Positions 17,839-26,010 of a DNA stretch of 64,000 nt are shown piece by piece. Location of the stretch: NCBI RefSeq assembly GCF_029714425.1, contig NZ_CP121668.1, positions 6,407,501 to 6,471,500 on the forward strand, given 5' to 3'. The notes below the pieces were generated by a model. That model saw only the letters and a program-made list of their open reading frames with translations. It was not told where the DNA came from and did not search any database. The stretch comes from Bradyrhizobium sp. CB2312. Its GTDB lineage: Bacteria > Pseudomonadota > Alphaproteobacteria > Rhizobiales > Xanthobacteraceae. Every line of letters starts with the position of its first letter. Within the stretch, counting starts at the first letter, position 1. The position numbers and the translations under genes are program-made.

Positions 17839-18522
17839 ATGGCTGAAACAATCAATGTCGGCGAAGCCTACGGGCGTGGATCCACCCTGTTCATGGGAAT
17901 CGAACTGCTGGTCGCTCCCGGCGCTTTGGTGCCGCGGCCGGAGACCGAGTTGCTTGCCAGAACCGCGATTGACGCTCTACGCCAAAAACACCTCCCCACG
18001 CCGCGGGTCGTCGATATGTGCTGCGGCGCCGGCAATCTGGCCTGTGCGATCGCGCTCAACATTCCCGGCACTCGCGTCTGGGCCAGCGACCTGACCGACG
18101 GGTGTGTCGAGCTCGCACGGCGCAATATTGCCCGCCACGGCCTCGAGTCACGCATGGCCGTGCTTCAGGGCGACCTGTTCGGAGCCCTATCGGCTCTGCC
18201 GCTGGAGCGGAGAATCGATATGATCGTCTGCAACCCGCCCTACATCTCGGAATCCAGGCTTAAGGGCGACCGCGCTTCCCTGCTCATAGACGAGCCGCGC
18301 GAAGCATTCGCTGCCGGGCCGTACGGACTGAGCATCCATATGCGCGTTGCCAAAGATGCACCTCGCTACCTGCGGCAGGGAGGACTGCTGCTGTTCGAGG
18401 TCGGCCGCGGCCAGGATCGCCAGGTGGCAACCCTGCTCGAACGCAACGAGGCTTACGGGAATGTCCGCGTGGTTATGGACGAGACCGGCACCGGTCGCGT
18501 CGTGATGGCGCACGCAAATTGA
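17839..18522 (+). CDS. HemK/PrmC-like methyltransferase lacking the N-terminal domain
   Basis: 227 residues containing the whole S-adenosylmethionine-binding fold of the HemK family: VPRPETELL, VVDMCCGAGNLACAIA (motif I) and the amide-binding NPPYI. True PrmC, which methylates the GGQ glutamine of release factors, has about 50-70 extra N-terminal residues for substrate binding that are absent here. It may therefore modify another protein or small molecule. A second, full-length PrmC would be expected elsewhere in the genome. It follows the VasI-like gene by 49 bases on the same strand. Confidence 0.78.
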   Translation: MAETINVGEAYGRGSTLFMGIELLVAPGALVPRPETELLARTAIDALRQKHLPTPRVVDMCCGAGNLACAIALNIPGTRVWASDLTDGCVELARRNIARHGLESRMAVLQGDLFGALSALPLERRIDMIVCNPPYISESRLKGDRASLLIDEPREAFAAGPYGLSIHMRVAKDAPRYLRQGGLLLFEVGRGQDRQVATLLERNEAYGNVRVVMDETGTGRVVMAHAN

Positions 18523-18523
18523 T

Positions 18524-18607
18524 GCCGGCCTCGCCCCCGTCGTTCCCGAACGATGGCCGGCTTCACAGTGTCCAGCGACCCGCGCGGGTCGGCGAGCGAA
18601 AGCCGAC
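18524..18607. terminator. Inverted repeats between convergent genes
   Basis: The gap between the methyltransferase (+) and the HlyD adaptor (-) is full of dyads. GCCGGCC (18524-18530) pairs with GGCCGGC (18555-18561). CGACCCGCGCGGGTCG is a 16-base perfect palindrome (18576-18591). GTCGGC (18588-18593) pairs with GCCGAC (18602-18607). T-runs are lacking, so this is best called a bidirectional terminator-like zone. Confidence 0.5.
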
Positions 18608-18613
18608 GAGTTG

Positions 18614-20143
18614 TCAGCTTTCCCTCATGCCGCGCCGGATCGCGTCCGTGATCGGTTGGGTCAGATACGCAAGGATTGTGCGTTCGCCGGTTGCGATCAG
18701 AACGTCAGCCATCATGCCAGGCTTGAGCTTTTCACGGACCGCCTCGGGAAACTGAGTGACCTGAACCGACACCTTCACCTCGTAATACGGTTGATGCGTG
18801 GCATCGTCGCGAGTGGCGTCGGCCGCGATCGAAAGCACCTCCCCGAGAGCGATCGGTGTCGTGCGCGCTTTGAACGACGGTAGCCGCACCTCGGTCGGTA
18901 GGCCAAGCTGGACGTGGTTGATGTCGAGCGCCGACACCTTCGCAGCCACCACGAGCACATCGTTGTCCGGCACGATCTCCATCAGCACCTCACCCGCCTT
19001 GATCACGGCACCGATCGTGTGAACCTTGAGGTTCACGATCCGCCCCGATCGCGGTGCGCGCACCTCCATCCGGGCCAGCACATCGACGGCGACGCGCAGC
19101 TTCTCGCGCGCGTCAGCAAGCTGGGCACGGGTGTCGGCGAGCTTGCCGGTTGCTTCTTCCAGCACCTTCTGCCCGACCTGATCGATCTGCAGCCGCGATT
19201 CGTCGATGATGCGACCGTAGCGAGCGATGTCCGCCTCATATGCGCCGATCTTGCCCTCGAGCTCGGCTTTGGTGCGCTCCAGTGTGGCGACGCGCGCGAA
19301 CGGCACGATGCCCTGGTCAGCGAGCGGCTTGAGCTTGGTGTATTCCTGGCTCACGCTGTCGAATTGCGCGTGCGCGCCCTTGTTTTGCGCGGTGTTTCCC
19401 TGGATCTGCCGCTGCGCCTGCGCGATTCGCTCCTCGAGAATCGAGATCTCGATCTTTCGCGCCGCGCGACGTTCATCGAAGCGCCGCTTCTGGTCTCCCA
19501 TTGCGCGCACCGCGCTCGGATCTGAGGTCTTCTGGAGCAGCTCGGCCGGAAACGTGATGCTATCCTTTCCTTCGGCTTCCGCCTGCAGGCGTGCCTCCTC
19601 GGCGACCGCCGAGTACACCGCCGAGCGGGCGATCTCCTCCTTGGCCCGCTCCTGCGTGGGATCAAGCCGCAACAGGACCTGACCTTCCGCGACATGCGCA
19701 TCGCCTGTCACCAGCAGATCCCGGACAATTCCACCCTCGAGATGCTGCACGACCTTGCGGTCGCTCTCGACAACGACGGAGCCGGTCGCCACCACGGCGC
19801 CGTCGATCGATGCGAGGGCGGTCCAGCCACCGAATACGCCAAAGGTGAGGAAGACCACCAGAAAGCCCCGCCGTGCGGGTGTCTTCCAATCGCCCGGCTG
19901 CCCCTCATTGTCGCCCAGTGAGGACCATTGGGACCGCAGGACCGGAAGTTTTGTCTTTGCAAGATGGATCAGCGACTTTGTCATCGCTTCCGCCTTCGCA
20001 AGGAGTTGATTCGGAGCTTGCGGTTCCAGTTTTCCCGGGGCTTGCGGCGCTCGCGCCGCTTCGCCGGTTTTGTTGAACTGCTTCAGGAGTTCCGCCAGCT
20101 CGTTGTCGAGAGCGTCCGCTCCCCGTTGCAACATCTTGTCCAT
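18614..20143 (-). CDS. Type I secretion membrane-fusion (HlyD-family) adaptor
   Basis: 509 residues. An unusual ~90-residue cytoplasmic N-terminal extension (LDNELAELLKQFNKTGEAAR...) precedes the single membrane helix (FLVVFLTFGVFGGWTALASI). Then come the lipoyl-like half (GSVVVESDRKVVQHLEGGIV), a long coiled-coil hairpin, and the closing lipoyl/beta-barrel part (VRAPRSGRIVNLKVHTIGAV, VEIVPDNDVL-like). It bridges the ABC exporter to an outer-membrane TolC-type channel, which is not in this window. Its ATG shares one base with the exporter's stop (TAATG), so the two are co-translated. The closest known arrangement is PrsDE of rhizobia, which exports EPS glycanases. Confidence 0.9.
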   Translation of the reverse strand: MDKMLQRGADALDNELAELLKQFNKTGEAARAPQAPGKLEPQAPNQLLAKAEAMTKSLIHLAKTKLPVLRSQWSSLGDNEGQPGDWKTPARRGFLVVFLTFGVFGGWTALASIDGAVVATGSVVVESDRKVVQHLEGGIVRDLLVTGDAHVAEGQVLLRLDPTQERAKEEIARSAVYSAVAEEARLQAEAEGKDSITFPAELLQKTSDPSAVRAMGDQKRRFDERRAARKIEISILEERIAQAQRQIQGNTAQNKGAHAQFDSVSQEYTKLKPLADQGIVPFARVATLERTKAELEGKIGAYEADIARYGRIIDESRLQIDQVGQKVLEEATGKLADTRAQLADAREKLRVAVDVLARMEVRAPRSGRIVNLKVHTIGAVIKAGEVLMEIVPDNDVLVVAAKVSALDINHVQLGLPTEVRLPSFKARTTPIALGEVLSIAADATRDDATHQPYYEVKVSVQVTQFPEAVREKLKPGMMADVLIATGERTILAYLTQPITDAIRRGMRES

Positions 20144-21984
20144 TATTGCCTCGTCGCGTGCGCCGGGCGCAGCTGATTTGAAAACTGCGCGGACCCGTGA
20201 ATACCTTCAGCACGGTGGTGGCCCTCAGCATGGTGATGGCGGTCAGCGCGATGGTGTTCGGCAGGCCCGCGCACCTCGCGTCGCATCGGTGCAACCGTCT
20301 TGCCAAGCAGCGCAGGCAGCATCTCCTCGCGCGTCCCGATTCGTCCGAGCCGCCCCTCGTGCATGAACACGATCTTGTCTACGGCGGCGAGCAGGTTCGG
20401 TCGGTGATTGATGATCACGATCGTCACCTTGCTCTGCCGCAGTCTCTGGATCGCATCAGCCAGCGCGCGATCGCCGTCGCCGTCGAGATTGGCGTTCGGC
20501 TCGTCGAGCACGACCAGCACCGGCTTGCCGAACAGTGCGCGTGCGAGCCCGATACGCTGCCGCTGACCGCCCGAAAGACCTGCGCCGTTATCCCCGATCA
20601 CGGTGTCATAGCCCTTCGGAAGACGCTGGATCATCTCGTGCGCCGAGGCCAACTGCGCCGCTTCCACAACCGCCTCGTCGGAGGCGTCGTCGCGGAAACG
20701 GGCAATATTGTCGCGCACGGTACCGGCGAACAGCTCGACGTCCTGAGGCAGGTAGCCGAGATTCCGCCCGAGGAAATTGGGGTCGAAATGCGTGACATCG
20801 TTACCGTCGATACGCACGCAGCCGTGCGCCAGCGGCCAGGCACCGACCAGAGCTCGCGCCAGCGACGATTTCCCGGAGCCGGACTGGCCGACGACGGCGA
20901 CGACCTCGCCGGGCTCCAGGCGGAACGACACGTCGGCGATAGCCGGCAATTGCGATCCGGGAACGAGAACCGTCGCGGCCTCGAGCGAGATCTGGCCCAC
21001 CAACGCCGGCAGCCTCGTGGGCCGCCCCTCAGTGGCACGCGCGTCGAGCGCGCGATTGAGGCGGGCATAGGAGGTCCGCGCGGCGACCAGCGCCTTCCAT
21101 TGCGAGACCGCAGCCTCGACGGGCGCAAGAGCGCGCCCCATGATCAGCGAAGCGGCAAATAGCACACCTCCCGAAATTTCCTGCTGGATCGCGAGATATG
21201 CGCCCACTCCCATGATACTCACCTGAATCGCCATGCGCAGGAATTTGGAGATTGCAAGCAAGGTCCCGCCGCGCTCTCCCGCCGTCGCGCTTTCCGACAG
21301 CGCCTGTTCATGAGTTTGCGCCCAGGACGCACGGATCGCGGGTGCCATTCCAAGCGCACGGATCGCTTCTGCGTTGCGGAGCGACGAGGTCAAACGATCA
21401 AGTGCGTGAAGATTCTTCGACGCGGCCGCATTCAGCGGCTTCTTCGTAAGACGCTCGTTGAGGAAGGCCAGCGTCAAGATGATGACCGCGCCGATCAGGG
21501 CGACCAAGCCGATCAGCGGATGGAGCAGAAAACAAATCGCGAGGAAAATCGGCGTCCACGGCACGTCCATTAGCGATGTGATGACGCCGCCCGACAGCAC
21601 CTCTCGCAAGGTATCGACGTCGCGCAGAAGCTGAACATGATGTGAGCTGCTTGTGCTCAGCGCCTGTCCGAGCGCGGTCTCGAACGTCTCCCCCGAGATG
21701 AGTTGATCGAAGTGAAGCCCGGTTTGCACGAGAACCCGGCTGCGAAAATGCTCGAGCGCCGCGTAGCTGATGAAAAGCGCGAGCGCGATCACCGACAGCA
21801 GCAACAACGTCATCCCGTTGCGGCTCGTCAGCACCCGATCGTAGATCTGCATGGTGTAGAGCGGCGAGACGAACACCAGCAGATTGATGAAGATGGATAG
21901 TCCACCGGCCGCGATCAGGCCGGGACGTATCCGACGGAAAGCGCTCGCGAGCGCTGATTGTTTTGCCGAAGCGTGCATGTGCAT
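20143..21984 (-). CDS. Type I secretion ABC exporter (PrtD/PrsD type) with His-rich tail
   Basis: 613 residues: an N-terminal ABC transmembrane domain with about six helices, then an ATPase with Walker A GQSGSGKSSLA (near residue 370), signature LSGGQRQRIGLARAL (near 470) and Walker B VLVVLDEP. The length and lack of a C39 peptidase domain fit the PrtD family, which exports proteins by a C-terminal signal without a double-glycine leader. The last ~45 residues carry several HH/HHH clusters (ADRHHHAEGHHRAEG), not usual for this family. It is downstream of a probable substrate gene and coupled to the adaptor gene. Confidence 0.91.
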   Translation of the reverse strand: MHMHASAKQSALASAFRRIRPGLIAAGGLSIFINLLVFVSPLYTMQIYDRVLTSRNGMTLLLLSVIALALFISYAALEHFRSRVLVQTGLHFDQLISGETFETALGQALSTSSSHHVQLLRDVDTLREVLSGGVITSLMDVPWTPIFLAICFLLHPLIGLVALIGAVIILTLAFLNERLTKKPLNAAASKNLHALDRLTSSLRNAEAIRALGMAPAIRASWAQTHEQALSESATAGERGGTLLAISKFLRMAIQVSIMGVGAYLAIQQEISGGVLFAASLIMGRALAPVEAAVSQWKALVAARTSYARLNRALDARATEGRPTRLPALVGQISLEAATVLVPGSQLPAIADVSFRLEPGEVVAVVGQSGSGKSSLARALVGAWPLAHGCVRIDGNDVTHFDPNFLGRNLGYLPQDVELFAGTVRDNIARFRDDASDEAVVEAAQLASAHEMIQRLPKGYDTVIGDNGAGLSGGQRQRIGLARALFGKPVLVVLDEPNANLDGDGDRALADAIQRLRQSKVTIVIINHRPNLLAAVDKIVFMHEGRLGRIGTREEMLPALLGKTVAPMRREVRGPAEHHRADRHHHAEGHHRAEGIHGSAQFSNQLRPAHATRQ

Positions 21985-22189
21985 ATCCGGGCCGCCCTTG
22001 GCCGGGCGGCGGTAAGCGGGTTGAAAATTGCATGCAATCGAGCGTCAGGACGCCCGCATTTCAACATTCCGCCGTGCGCGGAATGGCACCCCTCCTCTCG
22101 ACCACTGCGGCTGAGAGGAACTCCCCCCATACTGAACATACGCGCGGGCGGACCGCGCGTATGCTCTTGTTGCAAATTGCGCTACTAGC

Positions 22190-23548
22190 TCACGAGTGCC
22201 AGGCGTGATGGTCGTGGTGGTGAGACAAGAAGTCAGTCAGATGTCCGACGAAAGACCCCGTGTCCGAGGTATCGGTCTGGTCAGTGGTGGTTGCATCCGA
22301 CGTCGCGGATGACGGCGTGGTCAGACCTCGCCATCCCCCATGACCTCCGAACGAAGACGACGTGGCGCCATTGATCCACTGCGAGAAATCGAAATTCCCG
22401 CCGTTGTGGTTGTGCCAGCCGCCGGTGTCACCGTTGGTGGACCCGGACGCGTCGGCCGACCAGTGACCATGGCCGCCATTCCAGTGGCCAGTGTCCGTCG
22501 TACCACCGGTCGAAGGGTCCGTCGTTCCGTCCGAACCGGAAACCGGTGTCGTCGGGCTGGTCGGCGTGGAGCCTCCCGTTGAGCCACCGGTGCTTCCGCC
22601 GGCATCGCCAACAGGCGTCGTCGTGCCGCCGTCCGTCCCAGTGCTTCCGCTCGCGCCGGAAGTTGGAGGCGTGCTGCCGTCGGACGCCGAACTTCCGCTA
22701 TGATCGGAAGGCGGCGTGTCGGTCGGCGTGTCGGTCGGCGTATCAGCCGGCGGAGCGCTGACGACCGGCGGGACGGGCGTCGACGTGCCCCCGCTCGTGT
22801 TGTGCGCGAGGAAGACCTGCTGCAATTCCGGCGAGTCCTCAAGCGCCGTATCGCCATTCTGCGAGCCCCACGCATAGGCGTAGTCAAACGCCGGGTTGGG
22901 AACGAGGTCCGCCCAGTGATTGATCATCGCCTGCTCTTGCGCGGCAGTCGGCATCACAACCTGGCTACCGGTTTCGGTGCTCCAGCCGCCACCGCCGAAC
23001 GCCTGGTACACCGGGACGATCGAGTCGAGCGGAATGCCCGCCTGCTCCGCAGCAGCGACATACTTGTCGATGGTGCTGAGATCGACGTTCGGACGATCCG
23101 ACCAGACCGGATACCAATCGAGACCGAAGTAGTCGATGTGGGTATTCGCCTGGTTGTAGCTATTCATGTAGCTCGGGTCGTCCGATGATCCCATGTTATT
23201 CAGGACCGTGAACGTCTTGGCGCCGGGATCGTGCTGGTGGATCCAGTCGGATTCCGCCTTCAGGTCCGCTGCATTGGCCTGCGGGCCCCACTGTCCGGTG
23301 GGATCCGGCTCATCCACGAGGTAGAAGCCGAACACTTTCGGATTGTTGAGGAAAGGTGTGACCGCGTCGATGAACTCCTGAGTCACACCTTGATACTGAT
23401 CAAGCCAGACCAGACCCTGCACGCCATCGGGCAATGCGTTCGCCTGATCGACATACTGGATATCCGCGAGATTAAATCCCGCTTCGGCCGGTGTGTAGTT
23501 ACCGTTCGAGTCCAGACCCCCGCCAGCTGCGTAGTGTAAGGTAGTCAA
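22190..23548 (-). CDS. Glycosidase-like protein, probable type I secretion substrate
   Basis: 452 residues. Residues 1-255 read like a TIM-barrel glycoside hydrolase (GLVWLDQYQG, VFGFYLVDEPDP with a candidate catalytic Glu, HIDYFGLDWYPVWSD, AYAWGSQ). Residues ~256-370 are a low-complexity Ser/Thr/Gly/Pro linker with TPTD and GGST repeats. The C-terminus is Gly/His-rich and ends in a Phe/Leu/His tail (LTDFLSHHHDHH). There is no N-terminal signal and no classical RTX nonapeptide. The start is TTG with AAGGGGA seven bases upstream. Lying directly upstream of exporter and adaptor genes on the same strand, it is the likely cargo and may trim EPS. Confidence 0.72.
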   Translation of the reverse strand: MTTLHYAAGGGLDSNGNYTPAEAGFNLADIQYVDQANALPDGVQGLVWLDQYQGVTQEFIDAVTPFLNNPKVFGFYLVDEPDPTGQWGPQANAADLKAESDWIHQHDPGAKTFTVLNNMGSSDDPSYMNSYNQANTHIDYFGLDWYPVWSDRPNVDLSTIDKYVAAAEQAGIPLDSIVPVYQAFGGGGWSTETGSQVVMPTAAQEQAMINHWADLVPNPAFDYAYAWGSQNGDTALEDSPELQQVFLAHNTSGGTSTPVPPVVSAPPADTPTDTPTDTPPSDHSGSSASDGSTPPTSGASGSTGTDGGTTTPVGDAGGSTGGSTGGSTPTSPTTPVSGSDGTTDPSTGGTTDTGHWNGGHGHWSADASGSTNGDTGGWHNHNGGNFDFSQWINGATSSSFGGHGGWRGLTTPSSATSDATTTDQTDTSDTGSFVGHLTDFLSHHHDHHAWHS

Positions 23549-24235
23549 TGATATTCCCCTTGTGTGTTGAAACCCCCAGTGACCCTTTTGGGCCTGAGCG
23601 CCGACAACCGATCGTGCGTCCCACGGCGGCTAACGTATGTTTACGTTTGAGGCGGGAATTCCCGTTCCTTTGGGCGTAACCAAGGGATTGTTGTGCCTAA
23701 AGTTTGCACAGCAACACGACAGCAATCGCCCGCCAAATTCGGATTCGAACTGTTTCAAAAGGGGATTCAAATATCTGCGGACGATTGCGGCGAAGAAGAG
23801 CACCGAAGATCTGGCACAACGCCGACACAATTGCTTCCCTGCCAAGGACGGACGCCAAGCAACCGGACGAATCTTTTGCCGGGGGATTACTCCTGATGAT
23901 GGAGGTTCTCATCAGCGGCTTTCCGTTGTTCAGTATCAAATGGTGCCGTTCAGCGATTGACTTCATTGCAGGTCGGCTTCGCAAGCAATCGGTATTTTGG
24001 CACCGAAATCGAGTTCGCTGGCCCGAGCAAGTTGCGAAGTTGCCAGAAGAGACGTTGCAGAAGAAAAGGAATTTTGTCTTAGGCGCCGGGCTGCGTTTGG
24101 TTCTTCAGTACCGTCGGTCGAAGAGCTCTTCGTGCCGAGCGCACAATCGAATTTGCCCGTTCAATGCGCCCGCCCGTCTGGTGCCACGCTGTTGCGACCG
24201 TTCGAGCAGAATTGGGCACTGCTGCCGAGGATTCT
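23549..24235. other. 687-base AT-richer gap, no supportable gene
   Basis: Several overlapping open frames exist on both strands here, but none shows a recognisable domain, a good ribosome site or the codon pattern of the neighbours. The left end should hold the promoter of the glycosidase gene. Two dyads near 23632-23664 are listed separately. The rest shows nothing I can name. Confidence 0.5.
23632..23664. promoter_or_regulatory. Two dyads upstream of the glycosidase gene
   Basis: AACGTA-tgtt-TACGTT (23632-23647) and the 12-base perfect palindrome CGGGAATTCCCG (23653-23664) lie 84 and 105 bases before the TTG start on the minus strand. The spacing suits operators for a repressor or activator. 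The binding protein is unknown. Confidence 0.35.
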
Positions 24236-24439
24236 ATGTCGCGATCGGCCGAAATCCAGCTCAAGTTTCCACCGGGCTCACGAATTCAGGTAAAGCCGGC
24301 CGCCGGTCCTCGTCTCGCTGGAAGGATCGGGACCGTGATTGGGGCCGGATACTACCCCAAGAGTCTCCGCGTGATCTTGGACGGATCGAAGGGTCCAATC
24401 ACTCTTCATATGAACTTCGTGGCAATGATCGACACATGA
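24236..24439 (+). CDS. Small KOW/SH3-like hypothetical protein
   Basis: 67 residues from ATG 24236, preceded by a GAGG ribosome site. The sequence (FPPGSRIQVKPAAGP, LAGRIGTVIGAGYYPKSLRV, DGSKGPITLHMNFV) has the Gly-Arg-Ile-Gly-Thr-Val-Ile pattern of a small KOW-like beta barrel, the kind of fold that binds RNA or protein. The function is unknown. It stands alone and is followed 70 bases later by a convincing rho-independent terminator on the same strand, which supports it being a real transcription unit in this otherwise gene-poor stretch. Confidence 0.6.
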   Translation: MSRSAEIQLKFPPGSRIQVKPAAGPRLAGRIGTVIGAGYYPKSLRVILDGSKGPITLHMNFVAMIDT

Positions 24440-24509
24440 AGCGATCGCATCTGCGGCTGCGGCGCTCTTCGACGGTCTGCAAGTTTGGAGTTACTCCAGA
24501 AGTATGGTT

Positions 24510-24540
24510 GGCCTCTCATCCAGAGAGAGGCCGCTTTTTT
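24510..24540 (+). terminator. Rho-independent terminator
   Basis: Stem GGCCTCTC (24510-24517) / GAGAGGCC (24525-24532), 8 perfect pairs with a 7-base loop, then GC and six Ts (24535-24540). It is the clearest intrinsic terminator in the left half of the window and ends the 67-residue gene's transcript. Confidence 0.85.
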
Positions 24541-24610
24541 GGCGGATTTCAGCCAATCTGTTGACGGTTGTTCCTTGCTCGGGGCGGGGTCCTTCAATTT
24601 GGAGCCTGCA

Positions 24611-25138
24611 ATGTTCAAACAAGTAATTTCTGCGTGTTGTTTCGTTGCGATCACCTCACTCAATTCGGACGCGCGACCATATCGAATAGATCGCGCTTCC
24701 GAATGCAATATCACCATGCCCTGTGATTTCTCATACCAGTCGCAAGTCTCGAATCAGCGAACGGAGTTGCGCCACTCACTGCGGACACAGCGGTTAGAGC
24801 AACTCGCCGCACCCGATACTTCCATCAGCATTCGAATCGTCGGCGGCCGCCCCGCGGGCTGCCCCTTTTCGTTCTGCGGTTGTGGCGCGGCCCTACGCGT
24901 GTTTGGCCGTATCGTGCCGGAATTGAACCTCGCGGCAAACTGGCTGCGGTTTCCGCGCACCTCGCCGGCACCAGGGATGGTCGCTGCAAGGCGCGGACAC
25001 GTTTTCGTCCTGGAGCAACATGTCGCCGGCGACGTTTGGATGGCATACGACGCCAACTCAGGTGGACACGCCACGCGGATACACGCGCGTTCATTGAGAG
25101 GGTACACGGTTGTGAACCCGCGCGGCACGGTGCTGTGA
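24611..25138 (+). CDS. Secreted hypothetical protein with Cys-rich GCPFSFCGCG motif
   Basis: 175 residues from ATG 24611, with GGAG six bases upstream. The N-terminus (VISACCFVAITSLNSDA) looks like a signal peptide. The C-terminal half (GCPFSFCGCGAALRVFGRIV, then NLAANWLRFPRT, HVFVLEQHV, WMAYDANSGGHATRIH) matches a small family I associate with Bradyrhizobium and relatives. The clustered cysteines, the conserved His and the Asp-Ala-Asn-Ser segment suggest a papain-like or CHAP-like fold, but no catalytic assignment can be made safely. No operon partner is seen. Confidence 0.7.
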   Translation: MFKQVISACCFVAITSLNSDARPYRIDRASECNITMPCDFSYQSQVSNQRTELRHSLRTQRLEQLAAPDTSISIRIVGGRPAGCPFSFCGCGAALRVFGRIVPELNLAANWLRFPRTSPAPGMVAARRGHVFVLEQHVAGDVWMAYDANSGGHATRIHARSLRGYTVVNPRGTVL

Positions 25139-25622
25139 ATAGAGCCCTTCACCGGCAACTCAGAAGAGTTGGTATGCTTCCGCTGGGAGTGAACAAAGAC
25201 GTGCTTTCGTCGCCAAGTCGCTCAGACTGATGAGATTGGCCAAAGCTGCTGGCGGCACGATCGGTTTGCCGCCAGCAGGCACGCGGCACCGCCACTGAGG
25301 CTTTCCGAAAAGTCTCTTTCGTTGTCCGTGCCTGGATCCGATGGAGATTGCGTTAGCCAGCAATTCCCGATCGGCCACTTCGGTCGGCCAAGCCCCCTCG
25401 GGATAGTCCAATCACCCTTTCTCTTGCACTCTTCTGGAGGTGGGGCTGCGAATCCATCTGAAGATCAGCGCTGAACACGGCCTGCGTCGAAAGTGTTGCT
25501 TTATTTCATGTTTGATGCATCTTCGTGAGGAATTGCCACGTTTTCCCTATTTGATTCGCATAAACAAATGCCGTGCTTGGAGCCTGATTGCTAGAAGCAG
25601 CCCCAGATTAGGAGCCCTTTTG
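25139..25622. other. 484-base gap, no supportable gene
   Basis: Open frames on both strands are short and lack family features. The stretch is AT-richer than the flanking operons. I see no clear terminator, repeat or promoter. Confidence 0.45.
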
Positions 25623-25823
25623 GTGAATGACCGAACGCCATCGCAGAGCAGATTTTTTGTTCGAATGGGCGGCAGGGGCTGGATGGTATACGATCGAACA
25701 AGGAAAGGCCCGGCGGTGATTGGGACCGATCTGGCCGAGAATCTGACGAAAGAGCACGCAGAACGCGTCCACCGTTTGCTGATTTCGACAGGAACAGGCG
25801 GCGCTATTGCCCCGACGCGCTAG
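25623..25823 (+). CDS. Small hypothetical protein (MGGRGWMVYDR motif)
   Basis: 66 residues from a GTG start with GGAG eight bases upstream. The core (FFVRMGGRGWMVYDRTRKGP followed by a helical LTKEHAERVHRLL) is a compact sheet-plus-helix pattern that recurs in small Bradyrhizobium proteins of unknown function. An ATG-started, longer frame from 25440 is open, but its N-terminal extension looks unlike a protein. A weak hairpin follows at 25854. Confidence 0.55.
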   Translation: MNDRTPSQSRFFVRMGGRGWMVYDRTRKGPAVIGTDLAENLTKEHAERVHRLLISTGTGGAIAPTR

Positions 25824-25853
25824 GAGCGGCGGCGGACTAGGCACGCGCGTACG

Positions 25854-25880
25854 ATACTCGGGATCTTTCCTGAGTATTTG
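25854..25880 (+). terminator. Weak hairpin followed by Ts
   Basis: ATACTCGGG (25854-25862) pairs with CCTGAGTAT (25869-25877), nine pairs including one G-T, with a 6-base loop, then TT. It lies 31 bases after the 66-residue gene. The short T-run makes it only a candidate. Confidence 0.4.
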
Positions 25881-25943
25881 GATCGTGGGCGGCCACTAGG
25901 CTGATCTTCTCAATCGTGCTCCCGAATAAGTCCGGCGTCCCGA

Positions 25944-25963
25944 CCGCGGCAAGCACGCCGCGG
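25944..25963 (-). terminator. GC hairpin after the amidase gene
   Basis: CCGCGGC / GCCGCGG, 7 perfect pairs with a 6-base loop, lies 48 bases beyond the stop of the last gene of the amide operon on the minus strand. No T-run follows, so it may only protect the transcript's 3' end. Confidence 0.35.
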
Positions 25964-26010
25964 CCCACCATGCTGGTACGTCTTTCAGCCGAGACCAACT
26001 GCAAGATGAT

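Noticed and set aside
22600..22760. Direct repeats suggestive of a CRISPR or VNTR
   Set aside because: They are codon-level repeats (TPTD and GGST) in the low-complexity linker of the glycosidase-like protein; there are no spacers.
23704..24564. 286-codon + strand frame in the AT-richer gap
   Set aside because: It runs through the better-supported 67-residue gene in another frame and across its terminator; the composition is not protein-like.
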